Assembly: GCF_027980145.1 (NCBI RefSeq)
Contig: NZ_JAMZNK010000011.1
Span: 1-64,000 of the forward strand
Direction of reading: 5' to 3'
DNA: 64,000 bases
Origin: Flavobacterium azizsancarii
GTDB lineage: Bacteria > Bacteroidota > Bacteroidia > Flavobacteriales > Flavobacteriaceae
Shown here piece by piece: positions 35,659 to 44,086 of the stretch. Position 1 is the stretch's first letter. The number at the start of each line of letters is the position of its first letter. Under the pieces are notes generated by a model. It saw only the letters and a program-made list of their open reading frames with translations, made no database searches and was not told where the DNA came from. Position numbers and translations under genes: made by a program.

Positions 35659-36471
35659 TTACTTTTTATAATTATCAACAGCATTTCGTACGCTGCCGTA
35701 TTTTTTTAATAATTCTGAACCTTCTTCATACGAAACAGGAATTTCGCCCATAATCATTTTCACGCCGCGATCTACCAATTTAATATTACTTAATTGCATA
35801 TCGACCATTTTGTTGCCTTTTACTTTTCCCAACTGAATCATTGCAGCTGTAGAAATCATATTCAGAACTAGCTTTTGAGCTGTTCCGGCTTTCATTCTGG
35901 AACTTCCGGTAATAAATTCAGGTCCTACAACTACTTCTACAGGAAATTGAGCTGTTAATGCTAGCGGGCTTCCCTCATTATTAGTAATACAGCCGGTAAG
36001 AATATTATTTTGATTACAGGTTGTTAAGCCGCCAATAACATAAGGAGTTGTTCCGGAAGCAGCGATACCAATCACGACATCATTCGCACCTATATTATTG
36101 TTTTGCAAATCGATCCAGGCTTGGGTGGCATTGTCTTCGGCATTTTCTACGGCACGACGAATAGCAGAATCTCCACCGGCAATAATTCCGTTTACTAAAT
36201 CAAAAGGAACGCCAAAAGTGGGAGGACATTCTGAGGCGTCTACAACACCTAAACGTCCGGATGTTCCGGCTCCAATATAAAACAATCTCCCGCCCAATTT
36301 TAGTTTAGCGACCACTTGCGCAACCAGTGCCTCTATTTGTGGTATTGCTTTTTCAACTGCATTAGGAACGGTTTTATCTTCCTGATTGATGTTGGTAAGC
36401 AATTCATGCAGAGACATTATTTCTAAATGTTCGTATTTTGAAGATTGTTCTGTAGTTTTGGTAAATGCCAT
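35659..36471 (-). CDS. murQ: N-acetylmuramic acid 6-phosphate etherase
   Basis: This 270-residue SIS-domain lyase splits MurNAc-6-phosphate into GlcNAc-6-phosphate and lactate in cell-wall recycling. It shows LGGRLFYIGAGTSGRLGVVDASECPPTFG (about 57-85, catalytic Glu in the ASECPP stretch), IAASGTTPYVIGG (about 133-145), EVVVGPEFITGSSRMKAGTAQK (about 176-197) and VDRGVKMI. Length is slightly short but ends normally. No muropeptide-recycling partners are adjacent. A CAAAATTA box (TAATTTTG on the minus strand) at 36496-36503 may be its promoter. Confidence 0.94.
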   Translation of the reverse strand: MAFTKTTEQSSKYEHLEIMSLHELLTNINQEDKTVPNAVEKAIPQIEALVAQVVAKLKLGGRLFYIGAGTSGRLGVVDASECPPTFGVPFDLVNGIIAGGDSAIRRAVENAEDNATQAWIDLQNNNIGANDVVIGIAASGTTPYVIGGLTTCNQNNILTGCITNNEGSPLALTAQFPVEVVVGPEFITGSSRMKAGTAQKLVLNMISTAAMIQLGKVKGNKMVDMQLSNIKLVDRGVKMIMGEIPVSYEEGSELLKKYGSVRNAVDNYKK

Positions 36472-36736
36472 TTTTTCGTGTTAATTAAGCCGGCTCAAAA
36501 TTAATCTTTTTTATTGCAATCCCGAAATTTAGAACGTAAAGTAGCGAAGATTAAAAAAACTTTTTTCTTTTAATTCTTACACGGCGATTGCTTTACTGAA
36601 TCTTCGGGTGAATGATGTTTTTTAGTCAATTAGAAAATTTAAATTAAAACATAAATAAAGGTATGTGTATTCTAACAAGTTTTTAAAACCTGTTAGGTGT
36701 TTTTTTATGCAAAGTTTTTGCGTGAGGGATAGGGGT

Positions 36737-37086
36737 CAATGTCATTAATTTAAATTTTTTTGATCATAATTTTTCTCTCAATCCCGAAACTTCGGGACGG
36801 CGCTACAAATAAAGCATGCCTCTGGAATTTTAGAAAGAGTTCAGGAGGAACAAAATATATTGTAGGGATGGATTTTAATCCATTATTCGCAAAGTTTAAA
36901 CGCAATCTTGTCATCCCAAGGAACGAGGGATCACACTAGTATTTCCGTTCAGATATTCGCCAATCTTTGTCGAGTTTCTTGTGTGATCTTTCCTTCGTCG
37001 AGATGACAAGATTGCGGATTCTGATAGAGGTATTGATAAAGAAATAGTTAATCCGTATTCAAAAATCTCTTAACTTAATGACATTG
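36737..37086. mobile_element. Candidate MITE with 12-bp TIRs and flanking direct repeats
   Basis: CAATGTCATTAA (36737-36748) and its exact reverse complement TTAATGACATTG (37075-37086) bound a 350-bp noncoding segment. Directly outside are GGATAGGGGT (36727-36736) and GGATAGGAGA (37087-37096), which share GGATAGG and resemble a target-site duplication. Inside are small hairpins and the TCATC-type palindrome at 36901-37015. No transposase is encoded. Confidence 0.55.
36901..37015. repeat. Dispersed inverted repeat inside the MITE candidate
   Basis: Arms of 36 bp (36901-36936 and 36980-37015) begin and end CGCAATCTTGTCATC and match imperfectly, most strongly in the outer 14 and inner 7 bp. The loop shares CAATCTTTGTCGA with the element at 35521-35617. 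Confidence 0.7.
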
Positions 37087-37193
37087 GGATAGGAGATCCG
37101 TCACGGAGGAAAGGATAGTCCGACTGGATTTGCGAAAGGTGCATGTAAGTGGTTTGTTAAATAACGCCTTTTGTGAATTTGGTCACGCCCGGA

Positions 37194-37862
37194 TTATAAC
37201 ATAAATGCCAGTAAAATTCCCAGAACAATCATAGAAACTTTGGCAATATTGAACTTATGTCCTTCGCTGCTTTCGAAAATAATTGTGGATGAAATATGAA
37301 ATAAAATCCCAATTACGATCGCAGTGATTTCAGTATAATATTCATTTAAAAAAGGCAAATATTCGGATGCAACCGTACCAAGCGGCGTCATAAGTGCAAA
37401 AGTAAGCATGAAAACAAAAATGGCTTTCTTGTCAAGATTTGCATTGATAAAAAAGGTTGTTAAAATCACTGCAATTGGCAAATGGTGAATTGCTATACCA
37501 AGTGCTAAATCGTGATGATGACTTACGGGGAAACCTTCTAAAAAAGCATGAATGCACAAGCTTATAAAAAGCAACCACGGAATCTGACTCATTTGTGCAT
37601 GTCCGTGTACGTGACCATGCTCAGCTCCTTTAGAGAAAAACTCTAAGATGATCTGGAATAAAATTCCAACCATAATAAAGATACCAATATTATGATTGTG
37701 TGTTTCGTAAACTTCCGGAAGCAAATGCATTACGGTTAACGACAATAAAAATGAACCGCTAAAAGCAAGCAATAATTTTAGATTGGTCTTATTTTTTGGT
37801 TTTAAAAACAAAGCCAGAATATAACCTAAAAGTACAGAAAATAAGGGTAAAAGATAATTCAT
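37194..37862 (-). CDS. ZIP-family divalent metal transporter
   Basis: This 222-residue membrane protein has about seven helices. The metal-pathway motifs are CIHAFLEGFPVSHHHD in one helix (about 114-129) and LALGIAIHHLPIAVI in the next (about 130-144). A histidine-rich loop EHGHVHGHAQM (about 84-94) precedes them. ZIP proteins import zinc, iron or other divalent metals. It is single, and the 84-bp gap upstream contains another repeat-word palindrome (TTTAATCGTT / AACAATTAACGAT). Confidence 0.88.
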   Translation of the reverse strand: MNYLLPLFSVLLGYILALFLKPKNKTNLKLLLAFSGSFLLSLTVMHLLPEVYETHNHNIGIFIMVGILFQIILEFFSKGAEHGHVHGHAQMSQIPWLLFISLCIHAFLEGFPVSHHHDLALGIAIHHLPIAVILTTFFINANLDKKAIFVFMLTFALMTPLGTVASEYLPFLNEYYTEITAIVIGILFHISSTIIFESSEGHKFNIAKVSMIVLGILLAFML

Positions 37863-37863
37863 T

Positions 37864-37935
37864 TTTTATTGTTTAATCGTTGATTTGTTTAATCTGTTAA
37901 TTGTTTATTCGACTAAACGGTTTAAACAATTAACG
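37864..37935. repeat. Inverted repeat of ATTGTTTAATCGTT words
   Basis: TTGTTTAATCGTTG and GTTAATTGTTTA pair in part with TTTAAACAATTAACGATT around a short loop, in the gap upstream of the ZIP gene. It is probably another dispersed-word palindrome. Confidence 0.5.
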
Positions 37936-37946
37936 ATTCACCAATT

Positions 37947-38711
37947 TTACTTAAAAATCATGATTAATCGTTCGCTTTCGGTTTTATGAAACTTTTTGAG
38001 TTTATAATCTCCAAAAATATCCAATAGAAAAATTCCGGCTTCTTCCATTAAATCTTCAAAATCTTTTAGGGTTAAAGCTTTTACTTTTTCGGTAAAATGA
38101 TATTGACGCCCTTGGTCTTCAAAATCTATTTCCTTAAAAATATGTCCGTCCTGAACATATCTTTTGATTTTAAAATCGATATCGTCAACGGTTTTTACTT
38201 CTTCCGGAACTAAAGTTTCAATTACATTGGCCACATTCATAAAATCGATTACGGCAAAACCATATTCAGATAAACTTTCTTTAATGGCTTTTAGCGTTGT
38301 TAGATTGTCATCATCGTTTTCGAAATAACCAAAGCTCGTAAACAAATTAAAAATGGCATCAAATTTTTCATCAAAAGGTTCACGCATATCGTGCACTTTA
38401 AAATGCAGGGTTTCGTTGCTGTTTTTGCTGGCTTCGGCAATGCTGTTTTCAGACAAATCAGCACCAAGAACATTAAAGCCTAATTGATTCAAATAAATAG
38501 AATGGCGCCCTTTTCCGCACGCTAAATCCAGCACTTTTGCTTTTTCAGGCAAGTTTAGATAATGTGTAAGGTTATCCATAAAAATCTGTGCCTCGCGGTA
38601 ATTTCTATCTTTATAAAGTATGTGGTAATAAGGAGTGTCAAACCATGATGTAAACCAATTTTCGGTATTACGCTCCTGATTTGGTGTTGATGAGTTTGGT
38701 GCTTCAGACAT
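37947..38711 (-). CDS. Class I SAM-dependent methyltransferase
   Basis: This 254-residue Rossmann-fold methyltransferase has motif I VLDLACGKGRHSIYL (about 60-74) and motif II NVLGADLSENSI. Later FDAIFNLFTSFGYFEND (about 113-129) replaces the N/DPPY-type motif of nucleic-acid enzymes, so a small-molecule substrate is likelier. The upstream gap carries back-to-back promoters shared with the divergent RNA methyltransferase gene. Substrate unknown. Confidence 0.85.
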   Translation of the reverse strand: MSEAPNSSTPNQERNTENWFTSWFDTPYYHILYKDRNYREAQIFMDNLTHYLNLPEKAKVLDLACGKGRHSIYLNQLGFNVLGADLSENSIAEASKNSNETLHFKVHDMREPFDEKFDAIFNLFTSFGYFENDDDNLTTLKAIKESLSEYGFAVIDFMNVANVIETLVPEEVKTVDDIDFKIKRYVQDGHIFKEIDFEDQGRQYHFTEKVKALTLKDFEDLMEEAGIFLLDIFGDYKLKKFHKTESERLIMIFK

Positions 38712-38741
38712 TTATTCTATTTCAATTAATTCAAAGTCCCG

Positions 38742-38760
38742 CAAATTTAGTGTATTTTTG
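38742..38760. promoter_or_regulatory. Overlapping divergent -7 boxes
   Basis: CAAATTTA (38742-38749; TAAATTTG on the minus strand) and TATTTTTG (38753-38760, plus strand) lie 3 bp apart, facing away from each other, in the 132-bp gap between two methyltransferase genes. Neither has a perfect -33 TTTG at 19-21 bp. Confidence 0.5.
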
Positions 38761-38843
38761 CCGAAAAATAACTATTTCGCGACGATACCTGAATAATCAG
38801 ATTTGTGTCTGCGATCGGAGTTTTTTTTAATACAAAAATAAAG

Positions 38844-40007
38844 ATGGAAGAAAATTTTAGAATGATTGCCAAATGTTTTTTTGGTTTTGAAGAAATATTA
38901 GAGAAAGAATTAAAAGACCTTGGTGCTCAGGACGTCGAAAAAGGGGTGAGAATGGTAAGCTTTAAAGGTGATAAAGGTTTTATGTATAAAGCTAATTTAT
39001 CGTTGCGTACTGCGCTTAAGGTTTTAAAACCTATTTACTCGTTCAGGGCTAATAATGAACAAGCATTATATAAAGGGATTTCTGGTGTAAACTGGTCAAA
39101 ACTTTTAAATGCAAACCAGACTTTTGTGATTGATGCAACGGTGCATTCGACTTATTTTAATCATTCTGAGTTTGTTTCTCAAAAATGTAAAGATGCAATT
39201 GTAGATCAGTTTAGAGAAAGAACGGGACAGCGCCCAAGTATTGATAAAGCTTTTCCTGATTTACGAATCAACGTTCATATCGATAAAGACCAGGTTTCGG
39301 TTGCTTTAGATACTTCCGGAAATTCATTGCACCAGCGTGGATACAGAACGGCTACGAATATTGCGCCTATCAACGAAGTTTTGGCAGCAGGAATTTTGTT
39401 GTTATCAGGCTGGGAAGGACAAAGCCACTTTTTGGACCCAATGTGTGGTTCAGGAACTTTCCTTGCAGAAGCGGCGATGATTGCTTGTAATATTCCGGCA
39501 AATATAAATCGTAAAGAATTTGCTTTTGAAAAATGGAAAGACTGGGATAATGATTTGTTCGAACAGATTATAAACAGTTTGATGAAGAAAACAAAAGAGT
39601 TTCATTATACTATAAAAGGTTTTGATAAAGCGCCAAGTGCTGTAAACAAAGCCAAAGATAATATCAGGAATGCTAATCTTGAAGATTACGTTTCGATTGA
39701 AGAAAATAACTTTTTTGATACTGAAAAATCAGTAGAAGGAAAATTGCATATGGTTTTTAATCCGCCTTATGATGAGCGTCTGGATATTCATATGGAAGAG
39801 TTTTACAAAAATATTGGTGATACTTTAAAGAAAAGCTATCCGGGAACAAATGCCTGGTTTATTACAGCAAATCTTGAAGCATTGAAATTTGTAGGTTTAA
39901 AACCTTCTCGTAAAATCAAACTTTTCAACGCAAGCCTTGAAGCGCGTTTGGTAAAATACGAAATGTACGAAGGAAGTAAGAGAACGAAATTTCAAGTTTC
40001 TGAATAA
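38844..40007 (+). CDS. THUMP-domain 23S rRNA methyltransferase (RlmL N-terminal-like)
   Basis: This 387-residue protein has a THUMP RNA-binding region (about 5-160) and a methyltransferase domain. FLDPMCGSGTFLAEAAMIA (about 196-214) is motif I, and NPPYDERLD (about 302-310) is the N-x-P-Y motif of N2-guanine methyltransferases. It resembles the N-terminal (m2G2445) half of E. coli RlmL, with no RlmK half. The ATG at 38844 (MEENFRM) is preferred to the upstream non-ATG start at 38805. Exact target guanine is uncertain. Confidence 0.88.
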   Translation: MEENFRMIAKCFFGFEEILEKELKDLGAQDVEKGVRMVSFKGDKGFMYKANLSLRTALKVLKPIYSFRANNEQALYKGISGVNWSKLLNANQTFVIDATVHSTYFNHSEFVSQKCKDAIVDQFRERTGQRPSIDKAFPDLRINVHIDKDQVSVALDTSGNSLHQRGYRTATNIAPINEVLAAGILLLSGWEGQSHFLDPMCGSGTFLAEAAMIACNIPANINRKEFAFEKWKDWDNDLFEQIINSLMKKTKEFHYTIKGFDKAPSAVNKAKDNIRNANLEDYVSIEENNFFDTEKSVEGKLHMVFNPPYDERLDIHMEEFYKNIGDTLKKSYPGTNAWFITANLEALKFVGLKPSRKIKLFNASLEARLVKYEMYEGSKRTKFQVSE

Positions 40008-40140
40008 AGCTTCTAAGATGCTAAGTTTCTAAGTTAATAAGAAGTTTGGCTGAGAATAAAATATAATTTTAGGTTAAAGAAACTAAGTTATAAAGAGAAA
40101 ATCTTAGAAACTTAGTACCTCAGGACCTTAGCAACTTAAA
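40007..40140. repeat. Dispersed palindrome of CTAAGTTNCTAAG words
   Basis: Left words GCTTCTAAGATGCTAAGTTT and right words CTTAGAAACTTAGTACCTC (about 40105-40123) are inverted relative to each other, sharing CTAAGTTTCTAAG. They fill the gap between two plus-strand genes. Same family at 6830-6947, 45203-45262 and 46261-46348. Confidence 0.65.
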
Positions 40141-40145
40141 AAGAA

Positions 40146-40382
40146 ATGACAAAATTACAAGTAAGAGCTTTTTTATACCAATTGGGGTGTTTCGCAATTT
40201 TATTTATTGCAGGAAGGTATGTAGTAGCGATGTATACAGGATTAACAGGACTTTGGATTCCGATGACTGCTTTTATTATAGCAACTTTGATTTCGCCTAA
40301 ATTTCAGGCAGTAAAAACTAAGGATGGCGAAAAGCTTTTTATGAAATGGATTTTCATGAAGGGTATCAGAGAAATAGGATAG
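40146..40382 (+). CDS. Small hypothetical membrane protein
   Basis: This 78-residue protein is not named. It has two helices (about 10-29 and 36-49) and a basic C terminus (KTKDGEKLFMKWIFMKGIREI). The pattern of a short helix pair plus a charged tail is common in flavobacteria. It is 9 nt upstream of the racemase gene and likely co-transcribed with it. Confidence 0.7.
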   Translation: MTKLQVRAFLYQLGCFAILFIAGRYVVAMYTGLTGLWIPMTAFIIATLISPKFQAVKTKDGEKLFMKWIFMKGIREIG

Positions 40383-40391
40383 ATCAGTTTT

Positions 40392-41084
40392 ATGAAGATA
40401 ATTGGGCTTATAGGCGGGATTAGTTGGGTTTCTACCGGTGATTACTACAAACTAATAAATCAGGGTATAAATGATAAATTGAGAGGGTTAAACTTCTCGG
40501 AGTGTTTGATTTACTCTTTTAATTATGCTGATATAAAAAGGAATAACGAAAACAACGATTGGGATTCTACTTTTAATATGCTTTTAAAAGGATGTCAATT
40601 CTTAAAGCAGGGCGGGGCAGAAGCAATTGTATTGTGTGCAAATACGATGCATTTTATCGCTGACAGACTTGAAGCGGCAATAGATTTACCTATTATTCAT
40701 ATTGCAACAGTAACATCGATCGAAATTCAGAAACAAGAATTGAAAAAGGTTGGTTTGTTGGGGACTAAGTTTACAATGGAACTCGATTTTTTTAAAGATA
40801 AACTTATCGATAAAGGAATAGAAGTTTTGATTCCGAATAATGATGACGATAGGGATTTTCTTCATACTACAATTTTTGAAGAACTAGGAAGGGGAATTGT
40901 AACCGCAGCAACTAAAAAACGTTATTTGGAAATTGCCAATCAATTAATAAAAGAAGGAGCGGAAGGAATTATTTTAGGGTGTACCGAAATTCCTTTAGTG
41001 ATACAAGCAGAAGATCTTTTGGTACCCATTTTTGATACTGCTTTGATACATTCAAATGCAGCTGTTGAGTTTCAGCTCTCTTAA
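40392..41084 (+). CDS. Aspartate/glutamate racemase family protein
   Basis: This 230-residue cofactor-independent racemase is of the aspartate/glutamate racemase superfamily (closest in motif to aspartate racemase and YgeA). The two catalytic cysteines lie in AIVLCANTMHF (about 79) and GIILGCTEIPL (about 197). The N-terminal GLIGGISWVSTGDYY is typical. It interconverts L- and D-amino acids. D-aspartate for the cell wall is one possibility, not shown. It is last in its short operon, followed by a bidirectional terminator. Confidence 0.88.
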   Translation: MKIIGLIGGISWVSTGDYYKLINQGINDKLRGLNFSECLIYSFNYADIKRNNENNDWDSTFNMLLKGCQFLKQGGAEAIVLCANTMHFIADRLEAAIDLPIIHIATVTSIEIQKQELKKVGLLGTKFTMELDFFKDKLIDKGIEVLIPNNDDDRDFLHTTIFEELGRGIVTAATKKRYLEIANQLIKEGAEGIILGCTEIPLVIQAEDLLVPIFDTALIHSNAAVEFQLS

Positions 41085-41101
41085 GATTAGAACGTAAATA
41101 G

Positions 41102-41142
41102 AAAAGCCATGAATTTAAATTAATAAGTTCATGGCTTTTTTT
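41102..41142. terminator. Bidirectional terminator
   Basis: AAAAGCCATGAA pairs with TTCATGGCTTTT around a 14-nt loop. It lies between the racemase (plus) and DUF6048-like (minus) genes. Confidence 0.85.
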
Positions 41143-41156
41143 ATTTTTAAAAGAGA

Positions 41157-41975
41157 CTATTTTTTAGGAGCTTCTTTGGTATTGGTCAATACTGGGATAA
41201 TTGTTTTTTTCTTATAAAGCGGAATAAAATAGGAAACGGTATAATTGAATCCTACTCCAAAATTACCATCATAAGTCCTGTTAAAGCCCGGAATGTATAG
41301 GTTGTCAAAACCAGATGGTTTTGAGTTGGCTACTAACATTTTTAACTGAACGCCAAACCCAACAAATACATTATTAAAAACCTTTGCTTTTAGTCCCATG
41401 GCAACTTCGATCCATCCGGCTGTAAGGCCAGTATATTTTTGACCATCAACAATTGGGGGTTGTTCTCCCCAATACGGATTTGCGTTGTAGATTTTGTAGC
41501 TGTTTAACTGTTGGCTAAAAGTACTAAAACCACCACGCATACCTATTGTAATTAAGTTTTCCATGTCCATCCAGTTTTCATATAAATTATAGTCAAAACC
41601 TCCTTTAATATAAGTTCCTGTAGCTGTTGAATTTAATCTGGTATCATCTGTAGTTTTGTCTTCAAAACCAAGTTCGGCAGCGATATAGTATTTTTTCGTT
41701 AAACGAAAATCACCCACAACTTCAATTCCTTTATAATCTTTATCATAAAGACCACGGGTTAACTTGTATAAATCAACTCCTACACGAAGGCCATAGCGAT
41801 CTGTTTTGATGCTGTCTTTTTTTACTTCCTGGATTTCAGGTTTTGCGGCTCCGGTTTTAGGTTTTTCCTGAGTGGTACCTTTTGTTATTGTTTTAGTCGA
41901 TGTTTCCTGGGCTTGTGCCAAAAACATTGAAAACAATAAGCAAAAACTAAAATAATACTTTAATATGTGTTTCAT
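41157..41975 (-). CDS. DUF6048-like outer-membrane beta-barrel protein
   Basis: This 272-residue protein has a signal peptide (about 1-22, ending FLAQAQ), a low-complexity linker with K, T and P, and a C-terminal beta-barrel-like region with alternating aromatic residues. It contains RYGLRVGVDLYKLTRGLYDK and GIEVVGDFRLTKKYYIAAELG. These match flavobacterial DUF6048. The frame runs on to 42077, but the start at 41975 precedes a clean signal peptide. The gene overlaps the end of the upstream lipoprotein by 29 bp, so it is translationally coupled in the rlmD operon. Confidence 0.83.
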   Translation of the reverse strand: MKHILKYYFSFCLLFSMFLAQAQETSTKTITKGTTQEKPKTGAAKPEIQEVKKDSIKTDRYGLRVGVDLYKLTRGLYDKDYKGIEVVGDFRLTKKYYIAAELGFEDKTTDDTRLNSTATGTYIKGGFDYNLYENWMDMENLITIGMRGGFSTFSQQLNSYKIYNANPYWGEQPPIVDGQKYTGLTAGWIEVAMGLKAKVFNNVFVGFGVQLKMLVANSKPSGFDNLYIPGFNRTYDGNFGVGFNYTVSYFIPLYKKKTIIPVLTNTKEAPKK

Positions 41976-42504
41976 TTTCAGAATCGACTTTAGGTTGTAA
42001 TACGATAACTCTTTGCATCCAGAGTCCATCATTGTTTGGATCCGTTTGCTCGAAAGGGCTTGATACTGGATCGGCAAGCGATAGTGGGTCTAACTGAAAA
42101 ATCGTTTTAAAACCACAAGCTCTGGATACATATACGTTTTCACGTGTATAGTTGAATTTTATTACATCTGTATTTATTGCAGCGGGATTAGGATTTCCTG
42201 AATCCAGAATAAAACTATAGGTAACTGAATTTTCATTTGTTTTTAACGGTATAGAAATAGTATTAGCACTGGTTCGATACTTTGTGATGGAGTCGCCACT
42301 TTTGTTGAAAATAATTCCATTAGACTGATCTTTACCAATTACTTTTAAGTTGGTAACATTTTTAGCTAAGCTAGGAGTCTTGACTTCATAAAAGGAAATC
42401 ACTAATCGGGGAGTAGTGGGCGTATTTGCATCACAAATATCATCTTTCTCACAGCTGGATAAACCAAAGGTAAAGACTAAGAAAAGACAGATTATTTTTT
42501 TCAT
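41947..42504 (-). CDS. DUF6452-like lipoprotein
   Basis: This 185-residue lipoprotein has the signal MKKIICLFLVFTFGLSSC with Cys18. DDICDANTPTTPRLVISFYE follows, a conserved start of the DUF6452 family, and the rest is beta-rich. It starts 10 nt behind rlmD, and its 3' end overlaps the DUF6048-like gene by 29 bp. The order rlmD, DUF6452, DUF6048 seems to be a conserved flavobacterial cluster. No known function. Confidence 0.83.
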   Translation of the reverse strand: MKKIICLFLVFTFGLSSCEKDDICDANTPTTPRLVISFYEVKTPSLAKNVTNLKVIGKDQSNGIIFNKSGDSITKYRTSANTISIPLKTNENSVTYSFILDSGNPNPAAINTDVIKFNYTRENVYVSRACGFKTIFQLDPLSLADPVSSPFEQTDPNNDGLWMQRVIVLQPKVDSENETHIKVLF

Positions 42505-42514
42505 TTAAATTTTA

Positions 42515-43927
42515 TTAGCGAAGTTCTAAAAGTACAACATTTTCGACATGATGCGTTTGTGGAAACATATCAACAGGTCTTACACGTGTTACCTTATATT
42601 TTTCGTCCATTAAAGCCAAATCACGTGCTTGTGTAGCTGAATTACAACTTACATAAACTACTTTTTTAGGTGCGATTTTTAGAATTTGATCGATAACTGC
42701 CGCATGCATACCATCTCTTGGAGGATCTGTAATAATAACATCCGGTTTTCCGTGTTCTGCAATGAAGCTTTCGTTAAAAACGACTTTCATATCACCTACA
42801 AAAAACTCACAATTCGTTATATTATTGCGTTCTGCATTTGCTTTAGCGTCTAAAATAGCTTCAGGTACACTTTCTACACCAATTACTTTTTTTGCTTTTT
42901 TAGAAACAAACTGTGCAATTGTTCCAGTTCCTGTATATAAGTCATAAACAGTTTCGTCTCCGGTAAGTCCTGCAAAATCACGTGTTATTTTGTATAATTC
43001 GTAAGCTTGGTCAGAGTTGGTTTGGTAAAAAGATTTAGCGTTGATGCTAAATTTTAAACCTTCCATTTCTTCAAGGATATAATCCCTGCCTTTGTACAGC
43101 TTAATATTTTGATCGTAGATAGTATCGTTTTGTTTTGAGTTTACGACATATTGTAGTGAAGTAATTTGAGGGAACTTCTCGTAAAGATGATCTAAAAGAA
43201 GCTCACGATTTTTCTTGTCATTTTCGTAAAACTGAATCAAAACCATGATTTCGCCAGTCGAAGCTGTACGAATCATAAAAGTTCTTAATAAGCCAGATTG
43301 TTCTCTTGGATTAAAAAAAGCTAAATTATGTTCGTTAGCAAAATCCCTGATTTCGTTTCTGATTGCATTAGATGGATCTTCCTGTAAGTAACATTTTTGA
43401 ATGTCAAGGATTTTGTCCCACATCTTAGGGATATGAAAACCTAACGCATTTCTGTTTCCTAAATCTTCAGTGCTTTCAATTTCTTTTTCAGTTAACCAAC
43501 GACTGTTAGAAAACGAAAATTCCATTTTATTTCTGTAGAAAAACTGTTTTTCTGAACCCAAAATAGTTTCGAATTCAGGAAGTTCAACTTTTCCTATACG
43601 CTGTAAATGATTTTTTACCTCGTTTTGTTTGTAATACAGCTGTTGGCTGTATTTCATATTTTGCCATTTACATCCACCACAAACTCCAAAATGATCGCAA
43701 ATAGGTTCAATGCGATGCTCTGATAATTCATGAAATTTTACGGCTTTACCTTCATAGTAGGCTTTCCTTTTTTTGAAAGTTTGTACGTCAACTACATCAC
43801 CCGGAACCACGTTCGGTATAAAGATTACTTTTCCGTCAGGAGCCTTTGCTACTGATACTCCTTTTGCCCCGGCATCAAGAACTTGAATTTGATGAAAGAC
43901 AACTTTGTCTGTATTTTTTCTTCCCAT
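42515..43927 (-). CDS. rlmD: 23S rRNA (uracil-5-)-methyltransferase RlmD/RumA type
   Basis: This 470-residue methyltransferase modifies U1939-type uridine in 23S rRNA. It has an N-terminal TRAM OB-fold (about 10-70), a [4Fe-4S] cysteine motif CDHFGVCGGCKW (about 78-89), FYQTNSDQAYELY (about 305-317), the SAM motif VYDLYTGTGTIAQF, and the catalytic TDPPRDG and VYVSCNSATQARDL segments. A TATTTTTG box (CAAAAATA, 43932-43939) lies directly upstream of the ATG at 43927, so the 33-nt longer frame is unlikely. It heads the DUF6452/DUF6048 operon. Confidence 0.9.
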   Translation of the reverse strand: MGRKNTDKVVFHQIQVLDAGAKGVSVAKAPDGKVIFIPNVVPGDVVDVQTFKKRKAYYEGKAVKFHELSEHRIEPICDHFGVCGGCKWQNMKYSQQLYYKQNEVKNHLQRIGKVELPEFETILGSEKQFFYRNKMEFSFSNSRWLTEKEIESTEDLGNRNALGFHIPKMWDKILDIQKCYLQEDPSNAIRNEIRDFANEHNLAFFNPREQSGLLRTFMIRTASTGEIMVLIQFYENDKKNRELLLDHLYEKFPQITSLQYVVNSKQNDTIYDQNIKLYKGRDYILEEMEGLKFSINAKSFYQTNSDQAYELYKITRDFAGLTGDETVYDLYTGTGTIAQFVSKKAKKVIGVESVPEAILDAKANAERNNITNCEFFVGDMKVVFNESFIAEHGKPDVIITDPPRDGMHAAVIDQILKIAPKKVVYVSCNSATQARDLALMDEKYKVTRVRPVDMFPQTHHVENVVLLELR

Positions 43928-44022
43928 AGCGCAAAAATAAGTGTTTGTAAACTTTTTCAAATTTAAATTTCAAAATATTTTATCAAATTGTTTAATTTAT
44001 TATTTTAATTGACTTTAAAAGT

Positions 44023-44030
44023 TAACTTTG
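44023..44030 (+). promoter_or_regulatory. TAACTTTG -7 box upstream of the histidine kinase
   Basis: TAACTTTG lies 57 bp before the kinase ATG. No -33 box with proper spacing is seen. Low confidence. Confidence 0.4.
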
Positions 44031-44086
44031 TTTTTAACAATTTGCCCAAATCCTCCTTTTTTTAACCTAGATTATTGTTGTTTTTT

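Larger units (their letters stand above)
36472..37193. other. 722-bp noncoding region rich in repeats
   Basis: From left to right it holds murQ promoter sequence, a hairpin with CTAACAAG pairing AAACCTGTTAG (about 36672-36696), and a 350-bp candidate MITE (36737-37086). The flanking sequence, beginning GCGTGAGGGATAG and continuing AGGAAAGGATAG...GGATTTGCGAAAGG, looks like part of an older dispersed repeat into which the MITE inserted. No protein gene is evident. Confidence 0.6.

Noticed and set aside
36901..37015. Structured noncoding RNA
   Set aside because: The arm sequence matches other repeat elements, so it is better explained as a repeat copy.
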